Shown: positions 1-6,028 of the stretch, in pieces
How positions within the stretch are numbered: position 1 is the first letter of the stretch
Layout of the letters: each line of letters starts with the position of its first letter
Origin: Bacilli bacterium
GTDB lineage: Bacteria; Bacillota_I; Bacilli_A; ML615J-28; CAG-698
Length of the DNA stretch: 9,062 nt
NCBI GenBank assembly: GCA_016296945.1
Contig: JAEDHQ010000064.1
Coordinates: 1-9,062, forward strand
Direction of reading: 5' to 3'
Notes under the pieces: generated by a model
The model's input: only the letters and a program-made list of their open reading frames with translations
Database searches by the model: none
Told to the model about the DNA's origin: nothing
Made by a program: the position numbers and the translations under genes

Positions 1-11
1 TCTCTCTTTTT

Positions 12-1127
12 TTATGCTCTAACAGGCAAAATCAATTGAATTAAATTCTTATCTTTTTCACTTGTAACTGTAAATGGTTTGATTTCACCTGTAAAGTTTA
101 CCATAACTTCATTATCATCAAATGATCTGAGTGCTTCTGAAAAATATTTTGAACTAAAAGCTATTTGCATAGGACTATTGATTGTAGATTCTATTGCTGT
201 AACATCTTCTTTAGCAGCTCCTAACTCATTAGATATTGAAGCAAATTCAACACTGCCATTATCAGTAATAGATAATTTTATAATATTAGAAAGTTCATTA
301 TTAACAAAAATTGATACTCTATCAATAACTGAAATCAATTCATCTTTATTAAATTTTAATACATTTAAATATTTAGAAGGGATTAATGAATCAATTTTTG
401 GGAAAACTCCTTCAATTAGTCTTGATTGGAATAAAATATTACTAAATTTAAATAATATTTTTGATGAAGAACAATGAATTTGAATAATTTCATCGTTTTC
501 TTCTAGTATTTTACTAAGTTCGTCGAAACTTTTACCCGGAATCACTATATTTATTTCAGGAAAAGAATAATTGAATTCGATTTTTTTTCTTGCTAATCTA
601 TAACTATCTGTGGCCGTTACTTCAATAACGTTATCTTTTGCTTTTAAAGAAACTCCAGTTAAAACTACACGAGATTCATTATTAGATATTGCAAAAACTG
701 TTTTTTTGATTATTTGTTTTAAATTAATTGCATCTAACGTAAAATTAATATCTGAATTATTAAAAGAAATCATCGGGAAACTTTCTAATTGTAAACAATT
801 CAATGTAAAAACACTCTTCCCAGCTAATATTTTAACAGTATTTTCATCGAAACTTATAATATCAACATCAGTGCTTGATAATTTCTTAACGATTTCTATT
901 AAATACTTGCCTTGTAATAAAAATTCTCCTTCTTCAATTACATTAAACTTATCATTTATTGTTGCTTGAATAGAAATTTCATTGTTACTTGCAGTTAAAA
1001 CGATTTTCTTTTTAGTTACATTGAATAAAATTCCAGTCAAACCAGGCATTTGAATCTTATTAGATAAAGCTCTACTTACTTGTAGTAGATTTTGAGATAA
1101 CACTTCTCGGTTAATTGTAAAGTTCAT
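12..1127 (-). CDS. dnaN: DNA polymerase III subunit beta (sliding clamp)
   Basis: The 371-residue product is the ring-shaped processivity clamp that tethers DNA polymerase III and other partners to DNA at the fork. The assignment rests on the characteristic N-terminus (NREVLSQNLLQVSRALSNK), the three-fold beta-rich layout over the full length, the central GVSLKAKDN / ATDSYRLARK segment typical of clamp domain 2, and the C-terminal LILPVRA, which matches the conserved clamp tail. Length is normal for the family, so it is complete. The start at 1127 is supported by a strong ribosome binding site, AGGAGA (1137-1132, minus strand). It lies 65 bp downstream of dnaA in the same orientation and no separate promoter is clear, so it is probably co-transcribed with dnaA. 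The gap itself contains a probable origin element. The identification is firm. Confidence 0.97.
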   Translation of the reverse strand: MNFTINREVLSQNLLQVSRALSNKIQMPGLTGILFNVTKKKIVLTASNNEISIQATINDKFNVIEEGEFLLQGKYLIEIVKKLSSTDVDIISFDENTVKILAGKSVFTLNCLQLESFPMISFNNSDINFTLDAINLKQIIKKTVFAISNNESRVVLTGVSLKAKDNVIEVTATDSYRLARKKIEFNYSFPEINIVIPGKSFDELSKILEENDEIIQIHCSSSKILFKFSNILFQSRLIEGVFPKIDSLIPSKYLNVLKFNKDELISVIDRVSIFVNNELSNIIKLSITDNGSVEFASISNELGAAKEDVTAIESTINSPMQIAFSSKYFSEALRSFDDNEVMVNFTGEIKPFTVTSEKDKNLIQLILPVRA

Positions 1128-1136
1128 AATTTCTCC

Positions 1137-1169
1137 TTTTTATTTTATATAAATATATATTATTATTAA
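1137..1169. other. Candidate DNA-unwinding element of oriC in the dnaA-dnaN gap
   Basis: These 33 bp contain only A and T. On the minus strand they directly follow the box pair at 1173-1189 after a GTC spacer (1172-1170), and begin with TTA ATA ATA ATA (1169-1158), a trinucleotide run resembling the DnaA-trio. Box, short GC-containing spacer, trinucleotide repeats and AT tract in this order is the known basal unwinding layout of Bacillus-type origins, which in B. subtilis also lies between dnaA and dnaN. The AT tract and repeats are visible directly; the melting role is inferred. The caution is that the whole genome is AT-rich. Confidence 0.55.
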
Positions 1170-1172
1170 GAC

Positions 1173-1189
1173 TGTTGATAAGTTGATAA
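1173..1189 (-). other. Tandem DnaA-box-like pair downstream of dnaA
   Basis: Two 9-mers on the minus strand overlap by one base: TTATCAACT (1189-1181) and TTATCAACA (1181-1173). They differ from the consensus TTATCCACA at two and one positions. TTATCAACA recurs exactly at 2631-2639 upstream of dnaA. Placement next to the A/T-only tract suggests they load DnaA toward the unwinding element. Confidence 0.6.
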
Positions 1190-1192
1190 CTT

Positions 1193-2563
1193 TTATTTAG
1201 TTATCTTTTTTATTAAAATTTCGTAGTCATTTTTTGTCATATTATCTTTTTTTATCAATTCTGCTATCTTGTCTATTCCATGTGTGACAGTAGCATGATC
1301 TCTAGAACCTAAATTATCCCCAATTGTTTGTAAAGGAAAATTAAAGTTTGTTCTTAGGATATACATTAGCATTTGTCTTACATAAGTAATCTTTTGTTTT
1401 CTTGATGAAGATAAAAGATCAGCTGCAGTTATTGAATAATAAGAACAAATGATATTAATTATATCTTCGATTGTAGTTTTTACGCTATCCTTTTTATCAT
1501 AACCTTTAGGAATAAGATTTTCTAAAGCAATATATAGGTTTTCTTTAGTAAAAGGACAATTCATACAAACGCAATAATTAATAAAAGTTCTTAATGCACC
1601 TTCTAAATCACGGATATTGTTTGGAAAACAACGAGCTATTATCAAAAGTAACTCATCAGGTACATCAGACGGATCCTCAATAATGAAAGATAATTTATTT
1701 TTTAATATATTAAGCAATAAAAGCTCATCAGGTTGTTTAATATCAACTGAAATCCCCCAACTAAAACGTGATTGTAACCTTGACATAATGTTTTTCAAAC
1801 TATTAGCAGGACGATCAGATGTTAAAACAATTTGTTTGTTTTGAGATACTAAATGCTCGAAGATTTTGAAAAATTCTTCTTGAGTAGCTTTCTTACCTTC
1901 AAAAAATTGGATATCATCAACTAATAAAGCGTCTGCATTGTTATATTTACGATAAAATTCTTCTATTTTTTCACGACCATTTTTGTTAGAGGTTGCTAAA
2001 AAGTAATCTTCAGCAAATTTTTGACTACTTGTATAAACAACATTGGCATTAATATTGTTATCAAGGATATAATTACCAATAGATGTCATTAAATGTGTCT
2101 TACCCAAACCAACATCACCGAAAATATATAGAGGATTACAAATTAGTGGTCCATTTTCCGCAACCTTAGAAGCTGTAATATAAGCATAGCGATTACTTTC
2201 TCCAACAACAAAGTTCTCAAATCTATATAATGTTGATAAATTTCTACCTAAATTTTTGAAATCTCCATCAACAATCATTTTAGCTGATTCTTTTGGTTTA
2301 TCTTCTTCTGCATCTTTCTTTGTGATGAATTTGAAACCAACATTTGAATCAAATGAATTTTTCGCAATGTCACGAATCTTTCTAACGTAGAATTGATCGA
2401 TTCTAAATTTAATTAATGGAGTAGGAACGATGATATAGAGATAATTATTTTCAAATTTATGAATATCATTACAATCTTTAAAGATTTCTTTAAAAGTGTT
2501 ATCTCCTAGTTCGTCGTTCAAAACTTTTAATATATCATTCCATAATTTTTGATAATTATCCAT
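1193..2563 (-). CDS. dnaA: Chromosomal replication initiator protein DnaA
   Basis: This is the AAA+ initiator that binds DnaA boxes, forms an ATP-dependent filament and opens the origin. The 456-residue product has the usual four parts: an N-terminal domain (about 1-80, LWNDILKVLNDELGDNTF), a short polar linker (about 82-108), the AAA+ module and the DNA-binding domain. Visible motifs are Walker A GDVGLGKT (149-156), Walker B LLVDDIQF (Asp216/217), sensor 1 LTSDRP, sensor 2 NNIRDLEGAL, and the DnaA signature GSRDHATVTHGIDKI (419-433). The ATG at 2563 is chosen because GAGGTGA lies just upstream; an in-frame ATG at 2593 would put that site inside the gene. DnaA boxes at 2631-2656 lie upstream, consistent with autoregulation. 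dnaN follows in the same orientation. The protein is complete. Confidence 0.98.
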   Translation of the reverse strand: MDNYQKLWNDILKVLNDELGDNTFKEIFKDCNDIHKFENNYLYIIVPTPLIKFRIDQFYVRKIRDIAKNSFDSNVGFKFITKKDAEEDKPKESAKMIVDGDFKNLGRNLSTLYRFENFVVGESNRYAYITASKVAENGPLICNPLYIFGDVGLGKTHLMTSIGNYILDNNINANVVYTSSQKFAEDYFLATSNKNGREKIEEFYRKYNNADALLVDDIQFFEGKKATQEEFFKIFEHLVSQNKQIVLTSDRPANSLKNIMSRLQSRFSWGISVDIKQPDELLLLNILKNKLSFIIEDPSDVPDELLLIIARCFPNNIRDLEGALRTFINYCVCMNCPFTKENLYIALENLIPKGYDKKDSVKTTIEDIINIICSYYSITAADLLSSSRKQKITYVRQMLMYILRTNFNFPLQTIGDNLGSRDHATVTHGIDKIAELIKKDNMTKNDYEILIKKITK

Positions 2564-2583
2564 AAAATCACCTCTACTAATAT

Positions 2584-2592
2584 ATAATACCA
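2584..2592 (-). promoter_or_regulatory. Possible extended -10 promoter for dnaA
   Basis: The minus strand reads TGGTATTAT (2592-2584), an extended -10 element (TGN plus TATTAT) placed about 20 bases before the dnaA start codon. This would give a leader of roughly 14 nt containing the ribosome binding site. No good -35 is seen at 16-18 bp. TTGTCA (2603-2598) is too close to pair with it. AT-richness makes chance matches likely. Confidence 0.35.
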
Positions 2593-2630
2593 TAAAATGA
2601 CAAATTAATAAATAAGAAAATGAAAAAAGT

Positions 2631-2656
2631 TTATCAACATATCAACATGTGGATAA
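2631..2656. other. DnaA-box cluster, oriC upstream of dnaA
   Basis: Three 9-mers lie nearly end to end. TTATCAACA (2631-2639, plus strand) has one mismatch to TTATCCACA. ATATCAACA (2639-2647, plus) is a weaker two-mismatch site. TGTGGATAA (2648-2656) is a perfect consensus box on the minus strand. The cluster sits in the dnaA upstream gap at the point where the two gene arms diverge, the usual place for oriC in low-GC Gram-positives. The sequence 3' of it (about 2657-2720) is very AT-rich but shows no further good box. The remainder of the 2564-2810 gap holds the flanking promoters only. Confidence 0.8.
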
Positions 2657-2748
2657 AAAGATGATAAAAAATGTAAAAAAATATCATATATATAATATAG
2701 AAAGAGCATAATAAAAAAATGTTGGAAAATGAAGGAATAAAATAGATA

Positions 2749-2777
2749 TTGAAAAAAATGGGGAAATATTATATAAT
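2749..2777 (+). promoter_or_regulatory. Sigma-A-type promoter of the unknown membrane protein gene
   Basis: TTGAAA (2749-2754) and a perfect TATAAT (2772-2777) are separated by exactly 17 bp. Transcription would start near 2784, leaving a leader of about 27 nt that carries AAGGAGA before the ATG at 2811. The promoter faces away from the DnaA-box cluster, which lies about 90 bp upstream. Confidence 0.75.
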
Positions 2778-2810
2778 ATATAGTAGTTATGTAAAATAAG
2801 GAGAATGAAT

Positions 2811-3728
2811 ATGGCAAAAAACAATCAAACAACACTAAGTAAGATAATTTCATTTCCAGAAAAGGTTAATAATATATTTTTATTTCTTATCGTCGTTTTA
2901 TTTTTTGGAATTGTTGTTTTGTTAGATGCGTGCGTGTTATTACCTAAAGATTATAATGTAGAACCTAATTACGAGGAGGAGTTATATTCTGAATGGGTGA
3001 ATACACATGTTAGATTTTTCAACAGTTATGTTTTGAACGAAGACACTGGAGAAATTAGTATGAACTATCGTATTCAAGGAGCATACTATGGTAAAACAAA
3101 TTCGAATGGTTTTATCGATTATCGTCCAATCGTTACATTTGTAACTAATAAAGGAGAAGTAATTTACGCAGGTAAAGATATATTAAATACTTCAAGTACT
3201 ACTCTTACTACAGAATACTACACAAGTAACACTAGCATTAGTAATAAAGATATCACGAAAGTATATTTAAAATTCGAATATACAAGATACGAAGATGGAA
3301 AAAGAACTAAAGAAGAGTATTTAACTTTAAAAGAAGATATTTTAGATCTTTCTAAAAAAGAAATCAAGATGGATGTATGTAATACATTTTTAGATGTAAG
3401 TGATGTTATTAGTACTTTTGATATTAGAACTAAAAAAGAAACTTCTCAAGTTACTTTCGTTAGTAGTATTAATTTGAATGCAAGTAATAAAGAAAATTAT
3501 CATGTTGATTTACAAATTTTTGGAATTGATGATGAAAATAAAGCCTATGATTTAATGGGATATTACAATATGCAAAATTGTAAATCTTCATACTTTACAC
3601 ATGAAACACAAGTAACTAACGCGATTAACCTTGAATATATAATTGTTAAGTGTAGAGTCGTTAATGAAGTATATGGAGAAAGAATTGTTTATTTGAAAAA
3701 AACTTATTCAGATTTGACAGCTGCATAA
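2811..3728 (+). CDS. Membrane-anchored protein of unknown function next to oriC
   Basis: I do not recognise this 305-residue protein. A polar N-terminus of about 20 residues is followed by one strongly hydrophobic segment (about 22-38) and then LLDAC (Cys41). This could be a simple N-terminal anchor or a lipoprotein signal with an unusual Asp at -2. The remaining 260 residues look extracytoplasmic and beta-rich, with many Thr, Ser, Tyr and Asn. Two stretches share a pattern: about 148-175 (ITKVYLKFEY, later YEDGKR and EYLTLKED) and about 272-299 (NLEYIIVKCRV, later YGERIVYLKKTY), suggesting two tandem beta domains. The ATG at 2811 is preferred to that at 2805 because AAGGAGA (2798-2804) abuts the earlier one and is well spaced for the later one. 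It has its own promoter and no obvious terminator, so transcripts may run on into rpmH. Existence of the gene is secure; function is unknown. Confidence 0.85.
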   Translation: MAKNNQTTLSKIISFPEKVNNIFLFLIVVLFFGIVVLLDACVLLPKDYNVEPNYEEELYSEWVNTHVRFFNSYVLNEDTGEISMNYRIQGAYYGKTNSNGFIDYRPIVTFVTNKGEVIYAGKDILNTSSTTLTTEYYTSNTSISNKDITKVYLKFEYTRYEDGKRTKEEYLTLKEDILDLSKKEIKMDVCNTFLDVSDVISTFDIRTKKETSQVTFVSSINLNASNKENYHVDLQIFGIDDENKAYDLMGYYNMQNCKSSYFTHETQVTNAINLEYIIVKCRVVNEVYGERIVYLKKTYSDLTAA

Positions 3729-3739
3729 AAAAATTAATA

Positions 3740-3768
3740 TTGACAAAAGACAAAAAGTATAGTATAAT
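3740..3768 (+). promoter_or_regulatory. Perfect-consensus promoter of the rpmH-rnpA-yidC-jag cluster
   Basis: TTGACA (3740-3745) and TATAAT (3763-3768) match the sigma-A consensus at all twelve positions with the optimal 17-bp spacer. The -35 starts only 11 bp after the preceding stop codon. Start of transcription is expected near 3775, giving a leader of about 26 nt. Such a strong promoter fits a ribosomal protein gene. Confidence 0.9.
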
Positions 3769-3786
3769 ATCTTAGCAAACTTAAAT

Positions 3787-3798
3787 AGGAGGTGCTCC
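3787..3798 (+). promoter_or_regulatory. rpmH ribosome binding site inside a small inverted repeat
   Basis: AGGAGGTG (3787-3794) is a near-ideal Shine-Dalgarno sequence 6 nt before the ATG. Its GGAG (3788-3791) can pair with CTCC (3795-3798) across a 3-nt loop, so the site could be partly masked in the mRNA. The complementarity is seen directly; any control of L34 synthesis is inference. Confidence 0.6.
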
Positions 3799-3800
3799 AG

Positions 3801-3941
3801 ATGAAACAAATTGGTACTTATCAACCAAACAAACGTAAACATAGTGTAACACATGGTTTCCGTGCTCGTATGGCTACAGCAAATGGAAGAAACGTAATTG
3901 CTCGTAGACGTAGAAAAGGCAGAAAACAATTAACTGCATAA
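3801..3941 (+). CDS. rpmH: 50S ribosomal protein L34
   Basis: This is a 46-residue, very basic protein of the large ribosomal subunit. The translation begins MKQIGTYQPNKRKHSVTHGF and ends RKGRKQLTA. The motifs QPNKRKH, HGFRARM, NGR and RRRRKGRK are diagnostic for L34, and the length is typical. The gene is too short for a standard ORF length cut-off. It has a strong ribosome binding site and the strongest promoter in the window. It heads the conserved rpmH-rnpA-yidC-jag cluster, with a hairpin at 3955-3987 that probably reduces read-through into rnpA. Confidence 0.98.
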   Translation: MKQIGTYQPNKRKHSVTHGFRARMATANGRNVIARRRRKGRKQLTA

Positions 3942-3954
3942 ATTTAGAATACTT

Positions 3955-3995
3955 AGACCACTCATGTCATTCATAAACAGGTGGTCTTTTTATTT
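3955..3995 (+). terminator. Hairpin plus U-run between rpmH and rnpA (attenuator-like terminator)
   Basis: AGACCAC (3955-3961) pairs with GTGGTCT (3981-3987), extended by a possible U-G pair, and the 3' arm runs into a T-rich tract. The loop is long (about 19 nt), though an inner TGT/ACA pairing could shorten it. The rnpA ribosome binding site follows immediately and no second promoter is visible. Partial termination that lowers rnpA relative to rpmH is the likely role. Confidence 0.65.
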
Positions 3996-4006
3996 TGAGG
4001 TGGATA

Positions 4007-4324
4007 ATGAATAAACAATATTCTTTAAAGAAAAATTATGACATCCAAAAAATATTTTTAAAAAAACAAAGTGTCGGAAATAGTTTTTTCGCAATATATT
4101 ATGATTTTCATAATGATATAGAAGTTGCTATATCGATTTCAAAAAAATTAGGAAAAGCACACGAAAGAAACTATAATAAAAGAGTGGTAAGAGAAATACT
4201 AAGAAAGAATATGACTCTTTTGGAAAATAAACATATGTTAATCGTAATCAAAGAAAAAAGTTTAAAATTAGTATATGAAGAAAAAGAAAGAGAAATAATA
4301 AAATTATTAAAAAGAATAAGGTGA
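4007..4324 (+). CDS. rnpA: Ribonuclease P protein component
   Basis: This is the small basic protein subunit that assists the RNase P RNA in maturing the 5' ends of tRNAs. It has 105 residues, a normal length. The N-terminus MNKQYSLKKNYDIQKIFLKK and the central block ISKKLGKAHERNYNKRVVRE identify the family. The conserved RNR motif reads RNY here (Arg54-Asn55-Tyr56), and Asn57 replaces the usual hydrophobic residue. The rest of the basic helix (KR..RE) is intact, so it is probably functional. The ATG at 4007 is chosen because GAGGTGG (3997-4003) precedes it; a TTG at 3995 lies before that site. It ends in TGA, the only TGA stop among the genes here, 4 bp before yidC. Confidence 0.95.
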   Translation: MNKQYSLKKNYDIQKIFLKKQSVGNSFFAIYYDFHNDIEVAISISKKLGKAHERNYNKRVVREILRKNMTLLENKHMLIVIKEKSLKLVYEEKEREIIKLLKRIR

Positions 4325-4328
4325 ACAA

Positions 4329-5375
4329 ATGAAAAATGAATTAAAAAATTATGTATTAGTAGGCATCATAGTTTTAGTAGTAGCTTTAGGAATGGGATGC
4401 GGAACATCAACTTACACAATTGAAGGTTATGATGAAGCAATCTTCTTTCCTATCGTAAAAGGAATGTATGGTGAAGGTGGAAGTCTTGATTGGTTAGTTT
4501 ATCCAATGGCTTGGTTAATGTATTTTATTGCATTTTTTGTTGCTAACAAAAATTTCGCATTGACAATATTAATTGCAACAGTATTAATTAGATCTATTGC
4601 ATGGCCGATTTATGGTAAAACTAATGATATGACAGTTAAAATGCAATTATTAGCTCCAGAACAAGCAAAGATTCAAGCACGTTATGCTAATAAGACTGAT
4701 AAAGAAAGCCAACAAAGAATGAGTATGGAAATGATGCAATTATATAAGAAATATAAAGTATCATTTGCCGGATGCTTAATGCCTTTTATTCAAATGCCAA
4801 TCTTCTTAGCTTTTTATGAAACATTAAGAAGAATTCCTTACTCATCAGTAAACTTTTTTAACACTTATGGAAATGTATTATTAGATAAAAAAGGCAATTC
4901 CATGCCGCCAATTGATACAAGTAAATTTATAATTAATGTAGATGAATTAAATACAAATCTTTTAGGAATAGATTTAATGTCAAAAGCGGGTTCTGAATGG
5001 AATTGGCAAAGATGGGGAGTTTATATTATAGCGGCATTAGTTGCGATTACCCAAATAGGAACTCAATTACTTTCTCAACATAGAACAAATAAACAAAAGA
5101 AAGAAATGACAAGTGATATCCCTGAATATCGTAAACCAGCTCAAAGCGATCAACAAAAACAAACAGAAACAATGATGAAAGTAATGTTATATACAATGCC
5201 AGTAATGATGGTAATCTTCATTATTGGTTCACCTGCCGCTTTAGGTTGGTATTGGTTAGTTGGTAATCTATATACTGCTATTCAATCTTTAATTAGTTAT
5301 AAACTAAGTGCTAAGAAAATGGAAAAATTAAGAGAAAAATATAGTAACGAAAATAAACATTATAATTGGGGTTAG
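4329..5375 (+). CDS. yidC: YidC/Oxa1 family membrane protein insertase
   Basis: This insertase folds and inserts membrane proteins, alone or with SecYEG. The 348-residue protein has a hydrophobic signal segment (about 8-23) ending at Cys24, which suggests a lipoprotein as in Gram-positive YidC/SpoIIIJ, although the lipobox (LGMGC) is imperfect. It lacks the large periplasmic domain of Gram-negative YidC. Five membrane segments follow: about 56-72, 76-95 (with the conserved groove arginine, Arg88 in LIRSIAWPIY), 152-172 (GCLMPFIQMPIFLAFYETLRR), 232-252 and 293-325. A cytoplasmic helical hairpin (about 96-150) and a charged C-terminus are also present. AAGGTGA (4318-4324) overlaps the rnpA stop, and both junctions (rnpA-yidC and yidC-jag) have 4-bp gaps, so translation is probably coupled. 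Confidence 0.95.
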   Translation: MKNELKNYVLVGIIVLVVALGMGCGTSTYTIEGYDEAIFFPIVKGMYGEGGSLDWLVYPMAWLMYFIAFFVANKNFALTILIATVLIRSIAWPIYGKTNDMTVKMQLLAPEQAKIQARYANKTDKESQQRMSMEMMQLYKKYKVSFAGCLMPFIQMPIFLAFYETLRRIPYSSVNFFNTYGNVLLDKKGNSMPPIDTSKFIINVDELNTNLLGIDLMSKAGSEWNWQRWGVYIIAALVAITQIGTQLLSQHRTNKQKKEMTSDIPEYRKPAQSDQQKQTETMMKVMLYTMPVMMVIFIIGSPAALGWYWLVGNLYTAIQSLISYKLSAKKMEKLREKYSNENKHYNWG

Positions 5376-5379
5376 AAAA

Positions 5380-5997
5380 ATGGGAAAAATATTTGAAGTT
5401 AAAAATTTAGAAGATGCAAAAAAAATTGCAATAGAAGAATTTGAATTGCCTGAAAAAGATTTAAAATTCGAAGTTTTAAAAGAAACTAAAGGTTTTTTAG
5501 GAATTGGATCTAAAATAGAAGTTGAAGTATCAGTTACAACAGATGGAATTGAAGAAGGAAAGAAATATATTAAAGCTATTTTAGATTACAATGGAGCTGA
5601 AGGATTTATTGAAAAGAAAGTAAGAGGGAACAATGTAGAATTTAACATTGATGCCGGTGATTTTAATGGTTATTTAATTGGAAAAAATTCTCGAAATTTA
5701 ATTGCTCTTCAAACTCTTGTTTCTACAATTGTTAATAGATATTATAGCAAAGAAGATAAAAAAGCAGTTTTAGTTGATGTTGGCGGATACAAGAAACGTC
5801 GTGAGAAAAACTTAGAATCTATGGCAGTAGATTGGGGAAAACAAGTTGCAAGATCTAAACAAGCAATTACAATAACTGATTTAAACGCTTATGAAAGAAA
5901 AATTATTCACAATAAATTATCAACATGGAAAGATGTACAAACTCATTCTGAAGGCGATGGCTCTGATCGAGTTTTAATTATCGAACCAAAACAATAA
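5380..5997 (+). CDS. jag: Jag/KhpB RNA-binding protein (Jag_N, KH and R3H domains)
   Basis: This is a cytoplasmic RNA-binding protein, related to KhpB/EloR of Gram-positive bacteria, where it is linked to cell elongation and post-transcriptional control. The 205 residues carry the three expected domains: Jag_N (1-52, with KETKGFLGIGSK), KH (about 60-135) and R3H (about 145-205, with the RxxxH motif Arg173-His177 in NAYERKIIHNKL and the THSEGDGSDR block). The KH loop reads GKNS (101-104), so the last glycine of the usual GxxG is serine. This is a mild change that may affect RNA contact. The ribosome binding site is weak (GGGG at 5368-5371, inside the end of yidC), consistent with coupling to yidC, its usual neighbour. 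Confidence 0.95.
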   Translation: MGKIFEVKNLEDAKKIAIEEFELPEKDLKFEVLKETKGFLGIGSKIEVEVSVTTDGIEEGKKYIKAILDYNGAEGFIEKKVRGNNVEFNIDAGDFNGYLIGKNSRNLIALQTLVSTIVNRYYSKEDKKAVLVDVGGYKKRREKNLESMAVDWGKQVARSKQAITITDLNAYERKIIHNKLSTWKDVQTHSEGDGSDRVLIIEPKQ

Positions 5998-5998
5998 A

Positions 5999-6022
5999 AA
6001 AAGTTGCCCAACGGCAACTTTT
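5999..6022. terminator. Bidirectional intrinsic terminator between jag and the fic gene
   Basis: A 10-bp stem is formed by AAAAGTTGCC (5999-6008) and GGCAACTTTT (6013-6022) around the tetraloop CAAC. On the plus strand the stem ends in a T-run, and on the minus strand the A-run at 5996-6002 becomes a U-run. It therefore can end both the jag transcript and the converging fic transcript. Confidence 0.9.
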
Positions 6023-6028
6023 AATTTA

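Noticed and set aside
2564..2593. Longer dnaA start at 2593 adding ten residues (MVLYISRGDF)
   Set aside because: The clear GAGGTGA ribosome binding site lies inside this extension, right before the ATG at 2563, and the extra residues do not look like the DnaA N-terminus.
2781..2789. TAGTAGTTA resembling DnaA-trio repeats upstream of the unknown gene
   Set aside because: It lies over 120 bp from the nearest DnaA box with no GC-containing spacer, and coincides with the expected transcription start of the downstream gene.
2605..2853. 82-codon minus-strand reading frame across the origin gap
   Set aside because: Its translation is a low-complexity run of Phe, Tyr, Ile and Leu, as expected from AT-rich DNA. 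It overlaps the DnaA boxes and the promoter and start of the plus-strand gene.
3708..3929. 73-codon minus-strand frame antisense to rpmH
   Set aside because: It covers the rpmH promoter and coding sequence in reverse. L34 is unmistakable on the plus strand, so this is a shadow frame.
3995..4006. TTG start for rnpA at 3995
   Set aside because: The ribosome binding site GAGGTGG (3997-4003) would lie within the coding sequence, and the ATG at 4007 is correctly spaced and gives the usual RnpA N-terminus.
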